64,000 nt of DNA from Macrotis lagotis (GCF_037893015.1 NC_133661.1:181018508-181082507); one strand, 5' to 3'; positions 47,001 to 61,290 are shown, counted from the first letter of the stretch. Program-made: numbers and translations. Notes: generated by a model from the letters alone, not told the origin.

Positions 47001-49792
47001 GTGACAGAAGAGCCAGGACTGCAACTCACATCCCTGAACTCCAAATTCAGTGTTCTTTCCATTCTATTACAATCTGTTCTATACTAAGTTTGAAAAAATG
47101 AATTTCCTTTATGTTACTACATGTTAAAGACTTTGAACTTTCATTTGAACATATCCAACTTAACTAGTCACAAAATACCTTAGGCCATGTATAGAATATT
47201 CTAATATCTTTAAAGTGCCTTTATTTTTTTTCCAAATCAATTTTAGTTTTAGTTCTGAATTCTCTTTCTCCTCCCCTCCTCCCCAACCCATTGAGAAGAC
47301 AAAAAAACAAAGTCTGCTACAAATATGTTTAGTCATACTAAATAAATTCTTATATTAACTATGGAAAGGAAGGAAGGAAGCAAGGGAGGGAAAAAAAGGA
47401 AAAAGAAAAGAAATATGCATTGATTTTCACTGTGTTGCAACAGCTAGGTGGCACAGTGGATGGAGCACTGGCCCTGGAGTCAGGAGGATCTGAGTTCAAA
47501 TCCAACCTCAGACATTTAGAAATCACCTAACTGTGTGACCTTAGGCAAGTCATTTAACCCCATTGCCTTGCCAAAAAAAAAAAGATTTTCACTGTGTTCA
47601 TCACTTCTATATTTGGAGGTGGATAGCATTTTTCATCATGAGAACTATGGTATTATGGTTGGTCATTGTGTTGACCTGACACCAAAAGTCTTTCAGAGCT
47701 GATTATCTTTATAATATTACTGTTATTTATATTGTTTTCTTGGTTCTGCTCACTTCATTATGCATCAGTTCATACTTTGCAGATTTTTCTGAAATCTTCC
47801 TCCTCATCGTTTCTCAGAGCATAGTAGTATTCTATCAAACTCATATAAATTAACTTGCTCAGCCATTCCCCAATTGATAGACCTTATCTCAATTTCCAGT
47901 TTCCAATTTTTTGCTATCCCAAAAAAGAATCAGCCCTTATTGCCACTTGCCTGAACTATTATAGGAGCCTGATTATCTACCTCTATTCTCTGCTTCCTCT
48001 AATCCAGGTTCCTACCACTACCAGATTACCTTTTTTACTTACTGTGCTTTGTCAGGACAGTGTAATCCACCTTGTGATAACTCACAGGAATGACCATGAA
48101 AACTCATATTAGAAAGTGGCAATTTGCTGACTTTGAGCTTTTATAGCAATACCAATGGGCATGGCAAGGTATTGCTGAAAGGAGTTAGATCCATACCAAA
48201 CACATACAGTTATTTATTCTTAGAGTCCTGGGGCCTCAGATCCCAACCTTAACTAATGCTTAATCACTTAACTTCCTAGATTCTCAATTTCATCTTCTGC
48301 AAAATGGGAATGATGATTATAATTATTTGAATTACCTCATGCCTTTTATTATAAAGTATTTTATCAACCTTAAAGTACCATATAAATCTGAGTTGTTTCT
48401 GTTATGATTATAGTCACATTTTCCTACTTCTTCAATTAAACTATAAGCTCCTTAGTGCAAGATCTAACTTTTTTAAAAAATCACATTACTAATACCCTCA
48501 ATAATGATTGCTAAAACTTTCTTGAAGGAATCAATGAATCAGTCCATCAATCCCATGATGAAAATACAAATTTTATATTCTCATTTTATTGATGAAGAAA
48601 CTGAGACTCAGAAAAAAATTTTACTACCCCAAACTAGTAAGTGATAGAGCTTGAAGCCAAGTTTTTTGATTCCAGTCCAGTACCCTTTCCCTCCTAAGTC
48701 CAAATCCATTGTTCTTTCCATTATATAACTCTAGAATTCTTCTGCAGTTTGAAAAATTAATCTGGGGATAAGCTGTATCACCTTTTGTAGAAATTGAATT
48801 TAAAGTGAAACATTTCATAAATGATCTTCAAAAATATAGAGAAATTCTTATTTCTGGCTTCACACATCATCCTCTTCTTCTCCCCTAAAAAGGCTCCAAG
48901 AATGCTTGTTCTAAAAAGTACTTCCCCACTTCTAAGAAGTGGAGTACCTTAGATGTGGAATACAGAAAATAATGAAATCAAACTTTTTCATTGTATTGAT
49001 TAATTTGGGTGGACTTATTTTCTTCCTTTTTAATACCTTGTATAAGGAGCAATTTTTTTAGGATGGAAGGGTGAGGGAAATGTGGGTAATGTAAAAAAAT
49101 CTTTAAATTCTCTGAGACAAGATAAGCTGTTATTTCATTTGGCTGGAACTTATTCCAATTTTATGAAAAAATCCTCTCCCCCCATCCCTCTCACCTCAGA
49201 GTCACAGAAACACTCAGATTCATAGCTACAGATCTGAAAAGGATCTTTTAAAGATCAACCCCCCTAAATTTCTTCTTTTGCTCATGTTGTAACCCAAAAA
49301 GATTAAGTAACATACCCAATGTCACACAGGAAGTTACTAGCAGAGAGCTTCAAACTCAGGTCCCCTTACTCCAGACTCAGTACTCTATTCTAGTTCTTAC
49401 CTCTTGTTGTAGAATTGAGGTGACTGACAGATCCTGCACTCAGAGAAGGCCTCCAGTTCTAGTGCACAATAACAACTCTGCTGTTTTGAGCAAATGAATT
49501 TTGATGTCATATCCTTCTTTTGACTCCAGGGTATTTTCTAGAATCCTATTATCTCAATGTCACAATATTAAGACACTTTCAAACATATATTTATCCTCAA
49601 ATAAAATAGCTTGGTACGAATAGAACCAGGAGTAAGAAACCATGAGTTTAAATTTTGACTATCCCAAGTGAGTTTTGCCATTTTGGATGAATCCTTTTGC
49701 CTCTTTAGGTCTTTATTTCTTCATCTGCAAAATAATGGAATTGGACAGGTGACTTCTTTCTTTCAAACTCTAAAACTGTTAGAAACAATGAG
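44060..49792 (+). repeat. Duplication block Y, copy 2
   Basis: 5,733 bp. Offset to copy 3 is a constant 8,233 with no difference found in the stretches compared, including the sites where copy 1 differs. The left edge joins block Z at a shared TT. The right edge joins block X without homology. Confidence 0.92.
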
Positions 49793-52292
49793 GGCTCAAG
49801 ACAGTACAACATAAATCTAGTAACTGACCTCTCAATTGACAGAGGTTATCCTGACTCCTCATTCTCTCTCACTATACATCTTCTATCACTTGCCCAATCT
49901 GTTTCTATCTCCACAACTTCCCTAGAATCCTACCCTATCTCCCCTCTTCTTCACCTCTTCTTCCTGAATGAGAGGAACTTATATATTATGTCTAGGTTAT
50001 TGCGATTACCTCCTATTTGTCTCCTTATTTCAAACTTCCCCTCATTCAAATTTATTCTCTATGAAATGATCTTTCTTAAACACCGGCCATAGCATGTCAT
50101 TCTCCTACTCCAATTCCATTGTCTCCCTATCACCTCCATCTGTTGTTTGTTATTTGTTTTCAAAGAGGACCAGCAACTTGGAGAGGTGATATCTTGACTT
50201 GGACATGAATTGGATTTAATTGAGGAAGAAATGAACAAAGTCAACAGCCTCACTCTCTTTCTGAGTCCTCAAAGTCTAATGGCAGGACAAAAATCATGAT
50301 GAAATGATGACCTGGGATGTACATTGGTGTGTCTTCAATGTCTGACCAAACTCTAAACTATACACATCATCTGCTTCAGCCTCCTTCAGGTCAGAACAAA
50401 TTGTTCTCATCTGACCTAGTTTTTAAAATTCTTGACAATTTGGCTCCTTGTTACTTTCCCAATCTCCTTGTTATATTTATTATATTATATTATTATACTT
50501 TCAGATATTCTACATTCCAGCCAAACTGGAATTCTCTCGATTCTGTTGTCCTTTATACCTGCAATACATTCCCTCCTCAGCATTCCCTTGTCAAGTATTT
50601 TCTTCCTTCAAGATGTAGGTCTAGTACCACCTTCTACACAAATCCTTTCCTCATCCCCCTAACCCCCATATTTCCTTAAGACTTTGTATCGAACTCTCTA
50701 TTTTCCTTATATTTTATTCTGTATTGTCTTATTGTACTTGTCTCCCTATTGGGATAGAAAGCAGTTAAGATCAGGAATTCTTACATTCTTTAAATTTATA
50801 TTCCCAATACCTACACAAAAAAATACTTAATTAAGCCCAAGGGAAAATAGGACTTCAACTACACCCTAATGAATTCAATTTACTTCAATTCGATTCAATT
50901 CAGTACTACAGCTTGGAATATTTCTAAAGCATTTGCTGCAGGCAAAATCATAGTACCTATGATGTAGGTACTAAGGGAGATACAAAGTTGAAATATGAAA
51001 TTGGTCCCTTTTTTCTTGTAATTTATAATCTAAAGAGGGATGAGACAAGCACGGTTCACAATGCACACCAAAAAAAATTGCTAAGTACATAACAGAAGGG
51101 TGAAACAAAGTGTTGTATAAGGTCCAGGCAGGTAGATTGTTACTAATGGAATTGACTGGAAAGTTTCATGGAGACAGTAGCATTTGAACTGGGTTTTAAA
51201 GGATGGGTAGAAAACTAATCAGGGAGGTGATGCCATAACAAATAAGTGAATTGCATTTGAGTTAGAGGGTGCTATGCTAAGTCACCAGCCTCACTTTCTC
51301 TTCCAGAGCCATCTGAGTCCAGTGGACAGATAATGAATCAGTATGACTGGAGATGGCCCTGGATTAACAATCAAGGTAAAGTGACTTACCCAAGGTCCCA
51401 TAGCTAATAAATGTTAAGTATCTGAGGTCAGATTTAAACCCAAGTCTTCCTGAAACTAAGCCTGGTACTCTATCCAGTACACCACCCATCTATTCTCAGA
51501 TAGATCAGGCATTGTGCTAAGCACTTTACAATTATCTCATTTTGCAATTCTTTATAAGTATAATTGATATCAAATTGCTTGCCTTCTCAAGGAGGTGGAA
51601 GGGTGGGAGGAAAGTAGAGAATTTGGAACTCAAACTTTAAAAAAATTAATATTAAAAAAGTTTACATGTAGTTGGGAGATTAAAAAAACTTAAAAATTTT
51701 TAAAGGAGTAAAAAAAATGAATGTCATTTGGTCCTAATAACTGTCTTAGGAGGTCCTTGCTATTATTATCCTGTTTTACAGAGGAGGAAACTGAGATAAA
51801 CAGAGATTAAGTAACATTTCCAGAACTACACTTAGTAAATGTTTGAGGCTGAATTTGAACTCCAGTCTTCCAAGTCCTGCTATTTATCCATTGTTTCACC
51901 GAGATGTAGAATTTAGTGAGGAAAGTGATATGAGTTAAGGCCAGAGTACCGGAGGTAAGGAGCATAACAAACCAGGTCATAAAATGTTAGAATTGGGTGA
52001 AACCTTAAAGTTTATCTAATTCAACCCCTTCATTTTATAAATGAGGAGACTGAGCCTCCAGAAAATGGGTTGCCTTGCCCATCACACAATTGCTAGCATG
52101 TCAGAGTCAGGATTCAAATTCAGGTCTTCTTGACTCCAAGGCCCCTAGTCCCACTTATGTTACTTAAGGACAAAAACTGTTTTGCTTTTGCACAAAGTAA
52201 GCTCTTAATAAATATTTGTTAATTCTGAATTCTGAATCCCAGGCTAAAAAACCTTAACTTGATTCTATAGGCAATAGGGAATCCCCAATCAA
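49793..52292 (+). repeat. Duplication block X, copy 2
   Basis: 2,500 bp, corresponding base for base to 33,324-35,823. It runs without a break into block Y copy 3, as in the first X-Y junction. Carries the same L2, MIR, SINE-like and L1-tail pieces as copy 1. Confidence 0.92.
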
Positions 52293-55200
52293 TTATACAC
52301 ATAAAGATTAGTCTGGCATCATAACAACATGGATTAAAGAAAGGAGAGAGTGAAGAGAGGATAGGACATAGGACAATAAAGGAAAGATAACAGTCATAGA
52401 TGACAATGAGGTCTTATAAGAATAATGAGATTGAATAAATCAGGGACTTAGAGAGGAACCAATGTTAGATGATATTGAGGTTTCTTGAGTTTTAGATGGC
52501 AGTTGGACATCTATGTTGACATACCTGTTATAGAATTTGGAGATGTACTACCACTGGAGAGAAGAGTGAAGACTGAAGATTTAGCTCTGGGAGACTTTTG
52601 TAAGAGAGGTGATAGTTTTTGTTTTGAGACTGGATGGGCTCTGTGGAACTTGAGGCAAAAACCTCATACAGTCAGTGCAATAGGTTCAGGTGAGGACTCC
52701 ATAAGATACTAGGAGCAATAAAGATAGTATTATAAGCAAAGGGACTAGCTAGGGGCAGCTAAATGGCATGGTGAATAGAGCCCCTGGCCTGGAGTTAGGA
52801 GGACCTGAGTTCAAATGTGACCTCAGATACAAGCTATATGACCCTGAATGAGTTACTTTATCCTGTCAGTTTCCTCAATTGTAAAATGTGCTGGAAAAAG
52901 AAACCATTCCAGTATTTTTGTCAAGAAAACCCCATGAAGAGATAGATAACAAAAGTGTTGAATAAATTAAAAAAAATCCTTGCAGGTCACATTGATTTTG
53001 TTAAACATTTCCTAGTTATGTTTCAATTTGAAATTGTAGATTATTATTTAACAGCCTCCTATTTGGTTTCCAAGCTTCCTGTCTCTTCATTCTCCTATTC
53101 ATCTCTGCACATAGCTGAAAATATTCTTGCTAAGACATAGATTTGATCACATCACCTCCCTAATCAAAAGTCTTCAATGACTCCCCATGGACTATAGTGA
53201 AGGGTTTTTAATTTTTTACATGCAGTGGACTCTTTAGGCAGTCTAGTGTTTTCCCCCTTATTTTTTTTAATTCAATACTGAAGAAAATAAATTTCTTTTA
53301 AAAGCTAGTGGAAATAAAGATATAATTCTCCTGCCCCATCCAAACTCTTGGGTCCCTCTGAAATATATCCATTTTCTATTTGACTTGTAAGATAAAATTC
53401 AGACTCCTTAGATGGGATTTAAGGCCATCCATAATGTGGTTCACATCTTTCCAGTTTCACTCATATTATTCCCCTTAGCAAATTCTACATTCCAACCAGA
53501 TTACTACTGTTACCTAAATTCAACACTTTTCATTCACACAAGCCTTGAATACTTCTGGAATCCTTCTTCATCCAAATCTTTTACAATCACTATCTTCCAG
53601 GGTGGCTAGGTGGCGTAGTAGATAAAGCACTGGCCTTGGAATCAGGAGTACCTGAGTTCAAATCCGATCTCAGACACTTAATAATTACCTAGCTGTGTGG
53701 CCTTGGGCAAGCCACTTAACCCCGTTTGCCTTGCAAAAACCTTAAAAAAAAAGAGAGAGAGAATCACTATCTTCCTTCAAGGGTAAGCTCAGGTGATACC
53801 TCCTCCATGAAGCCATGCCTGATCATCTTACTTCTAGTTGTTTGTATCCTCTGTCTTTTCAGTTTTCTGTGTAATAAACTTACCTGTGTGTGTCTTAATA
53901 AAATGCAATCTCTTTGAAAGCAGAAACTGTTTCATTTGAATTGGGGAACCTTTTTTCTACCAAAGGTCATTTGGATATTTATAACATCATTCATCTGCTA
54001 TGTTTGATCAAGCATTTAATTAATTCACCACTAAAAAGTTCCTAGATTTATTGAATTTCCAGTCCCAAATGATTATTTATGGTGCCCTTGGATGTTCCCT
54101 GCCCATGCTTTAGGAAATGAAATGAAGAAAGGGATACAGTGAAGGAGACAGAGAAAGTGAAGTCAGAGAGATGTTGGAGGAAAATCAGACTTGTATCATC
54201 ATGGGAGCCAAATGAGGGGAATATTTAAAGAAAGATGTATTCAGGGGCATAAAAAAGTTGCAAATGGGAAAATCAAGAAAGAAAAAAAGGCTAAAAAAAT
54301 TAGTTTTAATTTTGGATGTCATTGGTATTATTAGGGAGGGTGGAATCTATAGTATACTGAGAGCTAAAACCAGATTCCTGAATTTCAAGTGAGTATTACG
54401 TTTAATATAATCCTTGTCTTTTCCTCTGTCCTCACCCCTCACATTCATCCAGTTGTTATTTTAATTTTTCTTTAAAATAATTCTTGCATCCCTCCTCTCC
54501 AATTCCATTTCCACCACTCTTGTTTAGGCCCTATTTACCACTTGACTAGACAATTTGAAATGGCCTCCTAACCAGTCTTTTGTCTCCCCCTCCCTATAGA
54601 ATCTATCCATCAAACTCAAAGTCCCAATAAGAGTAATCATATTAACATATTTGTAGAATATTTTATTCTTTAAGAGGTCTTAATATACATTCTATCATCA
54701 CAAAAAAACTTGTGAGGTGATTGTGTAAGAGCTACTATATCATTTTACATGTTTAAACCACCCCCATGAGTTTGTCAGTCCCTTGAAAGAAAGCACACCA
54801 GGGGCAGATAGAGAGGCATGACTCCTGACTGAGAGACCTTTGAGAGAAAAGTAGGGAGAAAAAAGAGATGGAAAGTAAAAGCATAATTATTCTCCCATCA
54901 TGAAGCAATATTACTTCCTATTGAAGTGACCAAGAAAAATGACTTTCATCTTGAATCTAAAAGAGTATCCCTAGGCTAATGTGTAATAGATACAATTCTA
55001 CCTCCAATATCCCTCCTGAAGATAATGAGTGATAGAATGATGTCTCAACCACGGTCATCTTCCTTCTCTCAACAGAGGTGGAAAGCAAAGATATCTTTGG
55101 AGTAGGACATTCCAGATTACCTCTAGGAATAAATTCCTGAAACATTGGACACTCAAGATCCCTGTGGTTTGTTCTAAACTCTTACACATAAGAGAAAATT

Positions 55201-58025
55201 GAGATTCAATGACTTGAATGATCATATTCTTGAGTGACAGAAGAGCCAGGACTGCAACTCACATCCCTGAACTCCAAATTCAGTGTTCTTTCCATTCTAT
55301 TACAATCTGTTCTATACTAAGTTTGAAAAAATGAATTTCCTTTATGTTACTACATGTTAAAGACTTTGAACTTTCATTTGAACATATCCAACTTAACTAG
55401 TCACAAAATACCTTAGGCCATGTATAGAATATTCTAATATCTTTAAAGTGCCTTTATTTTTTTTCCAAATCAATTTTAGTTTTAGTTCTGAATTCTCTTT
55501 CTCCTCCCCTCCTCCCCAACCCATTGAGAAGACAAAAAAACAAAGTCTGCTACAAATATGTTTAGTCATACTAAATAAATTCTTATATTAACTATGGAAA
55601 GGAAGGAAGGAAGCAAGGGAGGGAAAAAAAGGAAAAAGAAAAGAAATATGCATTGATTTTCACTGTGTTGCAACAGCTAGGTGGCACAGTGGATGGAGCA
55701 CTGGCCCTGGAGTCAGGAGGATCTGAGTTCAAATCCAACCTCAGACATTTAGAAATCACCTAACTGTGTGACCTTAGGCAAGTCATTTAACCCCATTGCC
55801 TTGCCAAAAAAAAAAAGATTTTCACTGTGTTCATCACTTCTATATTTGGAGGTGGATAGCATTTTTCATCATGAGAACTATGGTATTATGGTTGGTCATT
55901 GTGTTGACCTGACACCAAAAGTCTTTCAGAGCTGATTATCTTTATAATATTACTGTTATTTATATTGTTTTCTTGGTTCTGCTCACTTCATTATGCATCA
56001 GTTCATACTTTGCAGATTTTTCTGAAATCTTCCTCCTCATCGTTTCTCAGAGCATAGTAGTATTCTATCAAACTCATATAAATTAACTTGCTCAGCCATT
56101 CCCCAATTGATAGACCTTATCTCAATTTCCAGTTTCCAATTTTTTGCTATCCCAAAAAAGAATCAGCCCTTATTGCCACTTGCCTGAACTATTATAGGAG
56201 CCTGATTATCTACCTCTATTCTCTGCTTCCTCTAATCCAGGTTCCTACCACTACCAGATTACCTTTTTTACTTACTGTGCTTTGTCAGGACAGTGTAATC
56301 CACCTTGTGATAACTCACAGGAATGACCATGAAAACTCATATTAGAAAGTGGCAATTTGCTGACTTTGAGCTTTTATAGCAATACCAATGGGCATGGCAA
56401 GGTATTGCTGAAAGGAGTTAGATCCATACCAAACACATACAGTTATTTATTCTTAGAGTCCTGGGGCCTCAGATCCCAACCTTAACTAATGCTTAATCAC
56501 TTAACTTCCTAGATTCTCAATTTCATCTTCTGCAAAATGGGAATGATGATTATAATTATTTGAATTACCTCATGCCTTTTATTATAAAGTATTTTATCAA
56601 CCTTAAAGTACCATATAAATCTGAGTTGTTTCTGTTATGATTATAGTCACATTTTCCTACTTCTTCAATTAAACTATAAGCTCCTTAGTGCAAGATCTAA
56701 CTTTTTTAAAAAATCACATTACTAATACCCTCAATAATGATTGCTAAAACTTTCTTGAAGGAATCAATGAATCAGTCCATCAATCCCATGATGAAAATAC
56801 AAATTTTATATTCTCATTTTATTGATGAAGAAACTGAGACTCAGAAAAAAATTTTACTACCCCAAACTAGTAAGTGATAGAGCTTGAAGCCAAGTTTTTT
56901 GATTCCAGTCCAGTACCCTTTCCCTCCTAAGTCCAAATCCATTGTTCTTTCCATTATATAACTCTAGAATTCTTCTGCAGTTTGAAAAATTAATCTGGGG
57001 ATAAGCTGTATCACCTTTTGTAGAAATTGAATTTAAAGTGAAACATTTCATAAATGATCTTCAAAAATATAGAGAAATTCTTATTTCTGGCTTCACACAT
57101 CATCCTCTTCTTCTCCCCTAAAAAGGCTCCAAGAATGCTTGTTCTAAAAAGTACTTCCCCACTTCTAAGAAGTGGAGTACCTTAGATGTGGAATACAGAA
57201 AATAATGAAATCAAACTTTTTCATTGTATTGATTAATTTGGGTGGACTTATTTTCTTCCTTTTTAATACCTTGTATAAGGAGCAATTTTTTTAGGATGGA
57301 AGGGTGAGGGAAATGTGGGTAATGTAAAAAAATCTTTAAATTCTCTGAGACAAGATAAGCTGTTATTTCATTTGGCTGGAACTTATTCCAATTTTATGAA
57401 AAAATCCTCTCCCCCCATCCCTCTCACCTCAGAGTCACAGAAACACTCAGATTCATAGCTACAGATCTGAAAAGGATCTTTTAAAGATCAACCCCCCTAA
57501 ATTTCTTCTTTTGCTCATGTTGTAACCCAAAAAGATTAAGTAACATACCCAATGTCACACAGGAAGTTACTAGCAGAGAGCTTCAAACTCAGGTCCCCTT
57601 ACTCCAGACTCAGTACTCTATTCTAGTTCTTACCTCTTGTTGTAGAATTGAGGTGACTGACAGATCCTGCACTCAGAGAAGGCCTCCAGTTCTAGTGCAC
57701 AATAACAACTCTGCTGTTTTGAGCAAATGAATTTTGATGTCATATCCTTCTTTTGACTCCAGGGTATTTTCTAGAATCCTATTATCTCAATGTCACAATA
57801 TTAAGACACTTTCAAACATATATTTATCCTCAAATAAAATAGCTTGGTACGAATAGAACCAGGAGTAAGAAACCATGAGTTTAAATTTTGACTATCCCAA
57901 GTGAGTTTTGCCATTTTGGATGAATCCTTTTGCCTCTTTAGGTCTTTATTTCTTCATCTGCAAAATAATGGAATTGGACAGGTGACTTCTTTCTTTCAAA
58001 CTCTAAAACTGTTAGAAACAATGAG
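52293..58025 (+). repeat. Duplication block Y, copy 3
   Basis: 5,733 bp, equal in length to copy 2 and eight bases shorter than copy 1. Continues normally into block Z copy 2. Same repeat content as the other copies. Confidence 0.92.
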
Positions 58026-60533
58026 TCCCAACTCAAAAGAGCTAATATTATCTACATTTTCTTCACCCCTCCTTCCTAAAAGGAGCTAAATAATTCCCAA
58101 AACAACAACACCATGAATTGTCCTCTCCTTGTGGGGAAGAACCACCTGGATGGCAATGGTGTAACAAAGCTATAGATTACAGCCCCACAAAAAAAGGGAA
58201 GTGGCAGCAGAACTCTCCAGTTTTTTTCCACACTGAGTCCCCCTCAATCTCCTGATTTCTTTAGTCACCCTCTTTGACCTCCCTTTACTCCCTTTACACA
58301 TAGGGGCAGAATCTCTGGTTTCCTAGATTCAAGGAGATTACTGTTGAATAATCACAAATTGAGACGAGTAGGTGACAATATTGTCTCCTGCTTCTAAATT
58401 CTGCCCCCTATAAATTCCTTTCTCTCCCTCACCTTCATAGACTGGCTCCAACATCTTAAGCAAGGCTAATATGTACAGGACAGGAATAGGCTTAGAAAGT
58501 TTCAGACTTACAGAAGAATAAAGAGAGGTATAGAGAGAACTCTGACTTTGGATTCAGAGAATCCAGGCTCAAGTAACATTGTCTTCTTCTGTCATATGGA
58601 GGAGTTGGACTGGATGACTTTTATATATTTTATAATATTTATATACAAATATCATATATAAAATATATAGATAAACTTACAATCTCATTTTACAATCTGT
58701 GACAGCCAAACACCCTACATTCCCCACAGACATAAAGATTCTTTCTGGAGTAAAGCAGGTGTGGAACATGTCTGATTGACAACAGGAGATTTGTTCTAAC
58801 CCCATCTCTACTACTTATCTAGGCTATGTGGTAGAAGTCACTGAAGTGTTCTTGCTTCGCAAAAAAAAGGAAGTTGGTGAGATAAGATACAGGTCAGAAC
58901 ATCCTGAGGATCATGTCTAATACCAATCTGAGCTAAAAGGATCTTATGTATCATCTACTCTGGCACACTCATAGATTAGAAATCTGAAGAGATTTTTCTA
59001 ATCTCCCAACTCTACCATTCTATCACGTGCCTCCCCACAAAGTCTCTAGCATCCAGTGATCCACATCTATAAATGTTTTTCCACTCCCCTCCTCACCTGC
59101 TAACATCTCCACACCATGTAGTGACCCATACCTACCAATTTCCACAAACACCCAAACAATAATCTCCCCACCTGCCAATATGCATATAAAGAGCTAATCT
59201 CACCTAGATATATTTGCTCACACAATAACTCCCCTATTCTATCACACATGTAAGTCACACACAAAACTAATTCCAAACTACCAGCATCCTCTTTCTTACA
59301 AGCAGATCAGAACAGAAACCCAAATCAGTTAGATACCTTTCTACTCATTCTATTTTAGGCCTCCTTCTACTTGACTCCAACAGAGTTCTTCCTCCTCCCA
59401 GGAAGCAAAGCCCAACTTTAACATAAAGTTAAAAAGTAAGAAATCATGTGGGAAAAGAGCAAACAGCAAAAAATGTGCCTGGCTATAGAAAATTACTAGG
59501 GTGAAAGGAAAGTTCAAAACACAAACTCAGAAGAAAACATCAGTCAAAACTGTTAAATCCAAACACACAAAGAAAAATGTGAATCAATTTCAGGCCCCCA
59601 AAAGGAATAACTGGAAGAACTAAAAATGGATTTAAAAAATAAAATAACAGAAGTAGAGGGGGAAATTGGGAAAAGAAATGAAAGTGTATATATAAGAAAA
59701 TCATGGGAAAAGAGTCAACAACTTGGTAAAACACACACACATACACACACATACACACACACACACTCTTAAGAAAAAATACCTGAAAAAAACTGAAGAG
59801 ATCAAATGTTTAAAAAAGCATTAAAAAACAGAATTGACCAAATAGAATAAAAATGAACAAAAATTCACTCAAAGAAAGAATTCCTTAAAAAAATAGAATT
59901 GGTCAAATGGAAAAGGAAGTGTATAAAAGCTCACTGAAGGAGTGGCTAGGTGGCACAGTGGATAGAGCACTGCCCTTGTAGTCAAGAGTACCTAGGTTCA
60001 AATCTGACCTCAGACACTTAATAATTACCTAGCTGTGTGGCCTTGGGCAAGTCACTTAACCCCATTACCTTGAAAAAATCTAAAAAAAAAGCTCACTGAA
60101 AAAAAATTATAAGAATACAAGTCATCTCCCAATTGATAAATGATCAAAGTACATGAACAGGCAGTTTTTAGACAAAGTAATCTAAGCTAGCTACATATGA
60201 AAAATGCTTTAAATCACTATTGATTAGAGAAATACAAATTAAAGCAACTCTAAAGTACCACCTCACACCTAATCAGGTAATATGTCAGAAAAGTAAAATG
60301 ACAAATATTGGAAGGGATGGAGTTTGTGAACTGATATAACCATTCTGGAAAGTAATTTGGAACTAAGTCTAAAGGGCTATAAAATCTTAAATACTCTGAC
60401 CAGCAATACAAATATCAGGTCTGTATCCTAAAGAGATAAAAAACAAAAAGGAAAAGGAGTTCTTTTAATGGCAACATAGAATTGGATATTAAGGGGAATG
60501 ACTATAATCAATTGGGAAAAGGCTAAACAAGTT
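58026..60533 (+). repeat. Duplication block Z, copy 2
   Basis: Matches 41,565-44,061, then runs on without a break through the L1 3' end to about 61,290. This copy therefore keeps the original right flank. Its AC tract (59,731-59,766) is interrupted by two AT steps and is 28 bp longer than in copy 1. Confidence 0.92.
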
Positions 60534-61290
60534 GTGGTATATGATTGTGATGGTATGCTATTGTACTATAAGAAATGATGAGCAGGATGCTCTCAGGATA
60601 TCCTGGAAATATTTACATGAACTGATGCAAAGTATGATCAGCAAAACTAAGAGAATATTGACTTGGTAACAGCAATATTCAATGATGTTCAATTGAGAAT
60701 GACAACTATTCTTAGCAATACCGTCCAAGATCATTCCAAAGGATTTATAATTTTTTTGAAAATGCTATCCATCCCCAGAGAAAGAACTGAAAAAGACTAA
60801 ATGAAGATCTAAACATGCTTTTAAAATTTTTTTCTTAATGGTTTTATTTTTCCAATTATATGCAAAGGTAGTTTTTAACATTCATCGATTTGCAAATTTA
60901 TGAGTTCCACATTTTTCTACCACCCTCCCTTCCTTACTCCCTCTCCAAAATATCGAACAATCTGGTAAAAATTGTACATATACAATTGTGTTTAAAATAC
61001 TTTCATATTAGTCATGCTGTGAAAAAGGAATTAGAACATGAGAAAGAAAGAAAAAGCATAAAAGAAGTTTTAAAGTATTTTTTCACTTTATTTTACTTGA
61101 TTGTGTGTTTGGGAAGTTGTGTTCTTTCACAAGACTAAAATACAAATATGTTTTGCATGACTGTATATGCATAGTCTATATCAAATTGCTTGCCTTCTCA
61201 ATGAGGGGAGAGAGAATTTGGAACTTAAAATTTTTTAAAAATGAATGTTTAAAATTTTTACTTGTAATTGAGAATATTTAATAAATATAT
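60087..61290 (+). mobile_element. L1 3' end, intact counterpart, with nested antisense L1 piece
   Basis: Runs through gttgtggtatatgattgtga and acatgaactgatgcaaagta to the 3' UTR end (gactgtatatgcatagtcta). Between about 60,820 and 61,075 the sequence switches to antisense L1 3' UTR (ttttccaattatatgcaaag), then returns to the plus strand. This indicates a nested insertion. Confidence 0.7.

Noticed and set aside
33324-60533. A large tandem satellite or mobile giant element
   Set aside because: The repeated blocks have no terminal repeats, no target-site duplication and no coding capacity. They are ordinary repeat-filled intergenic DNA copied by rearrangement or assembly error.
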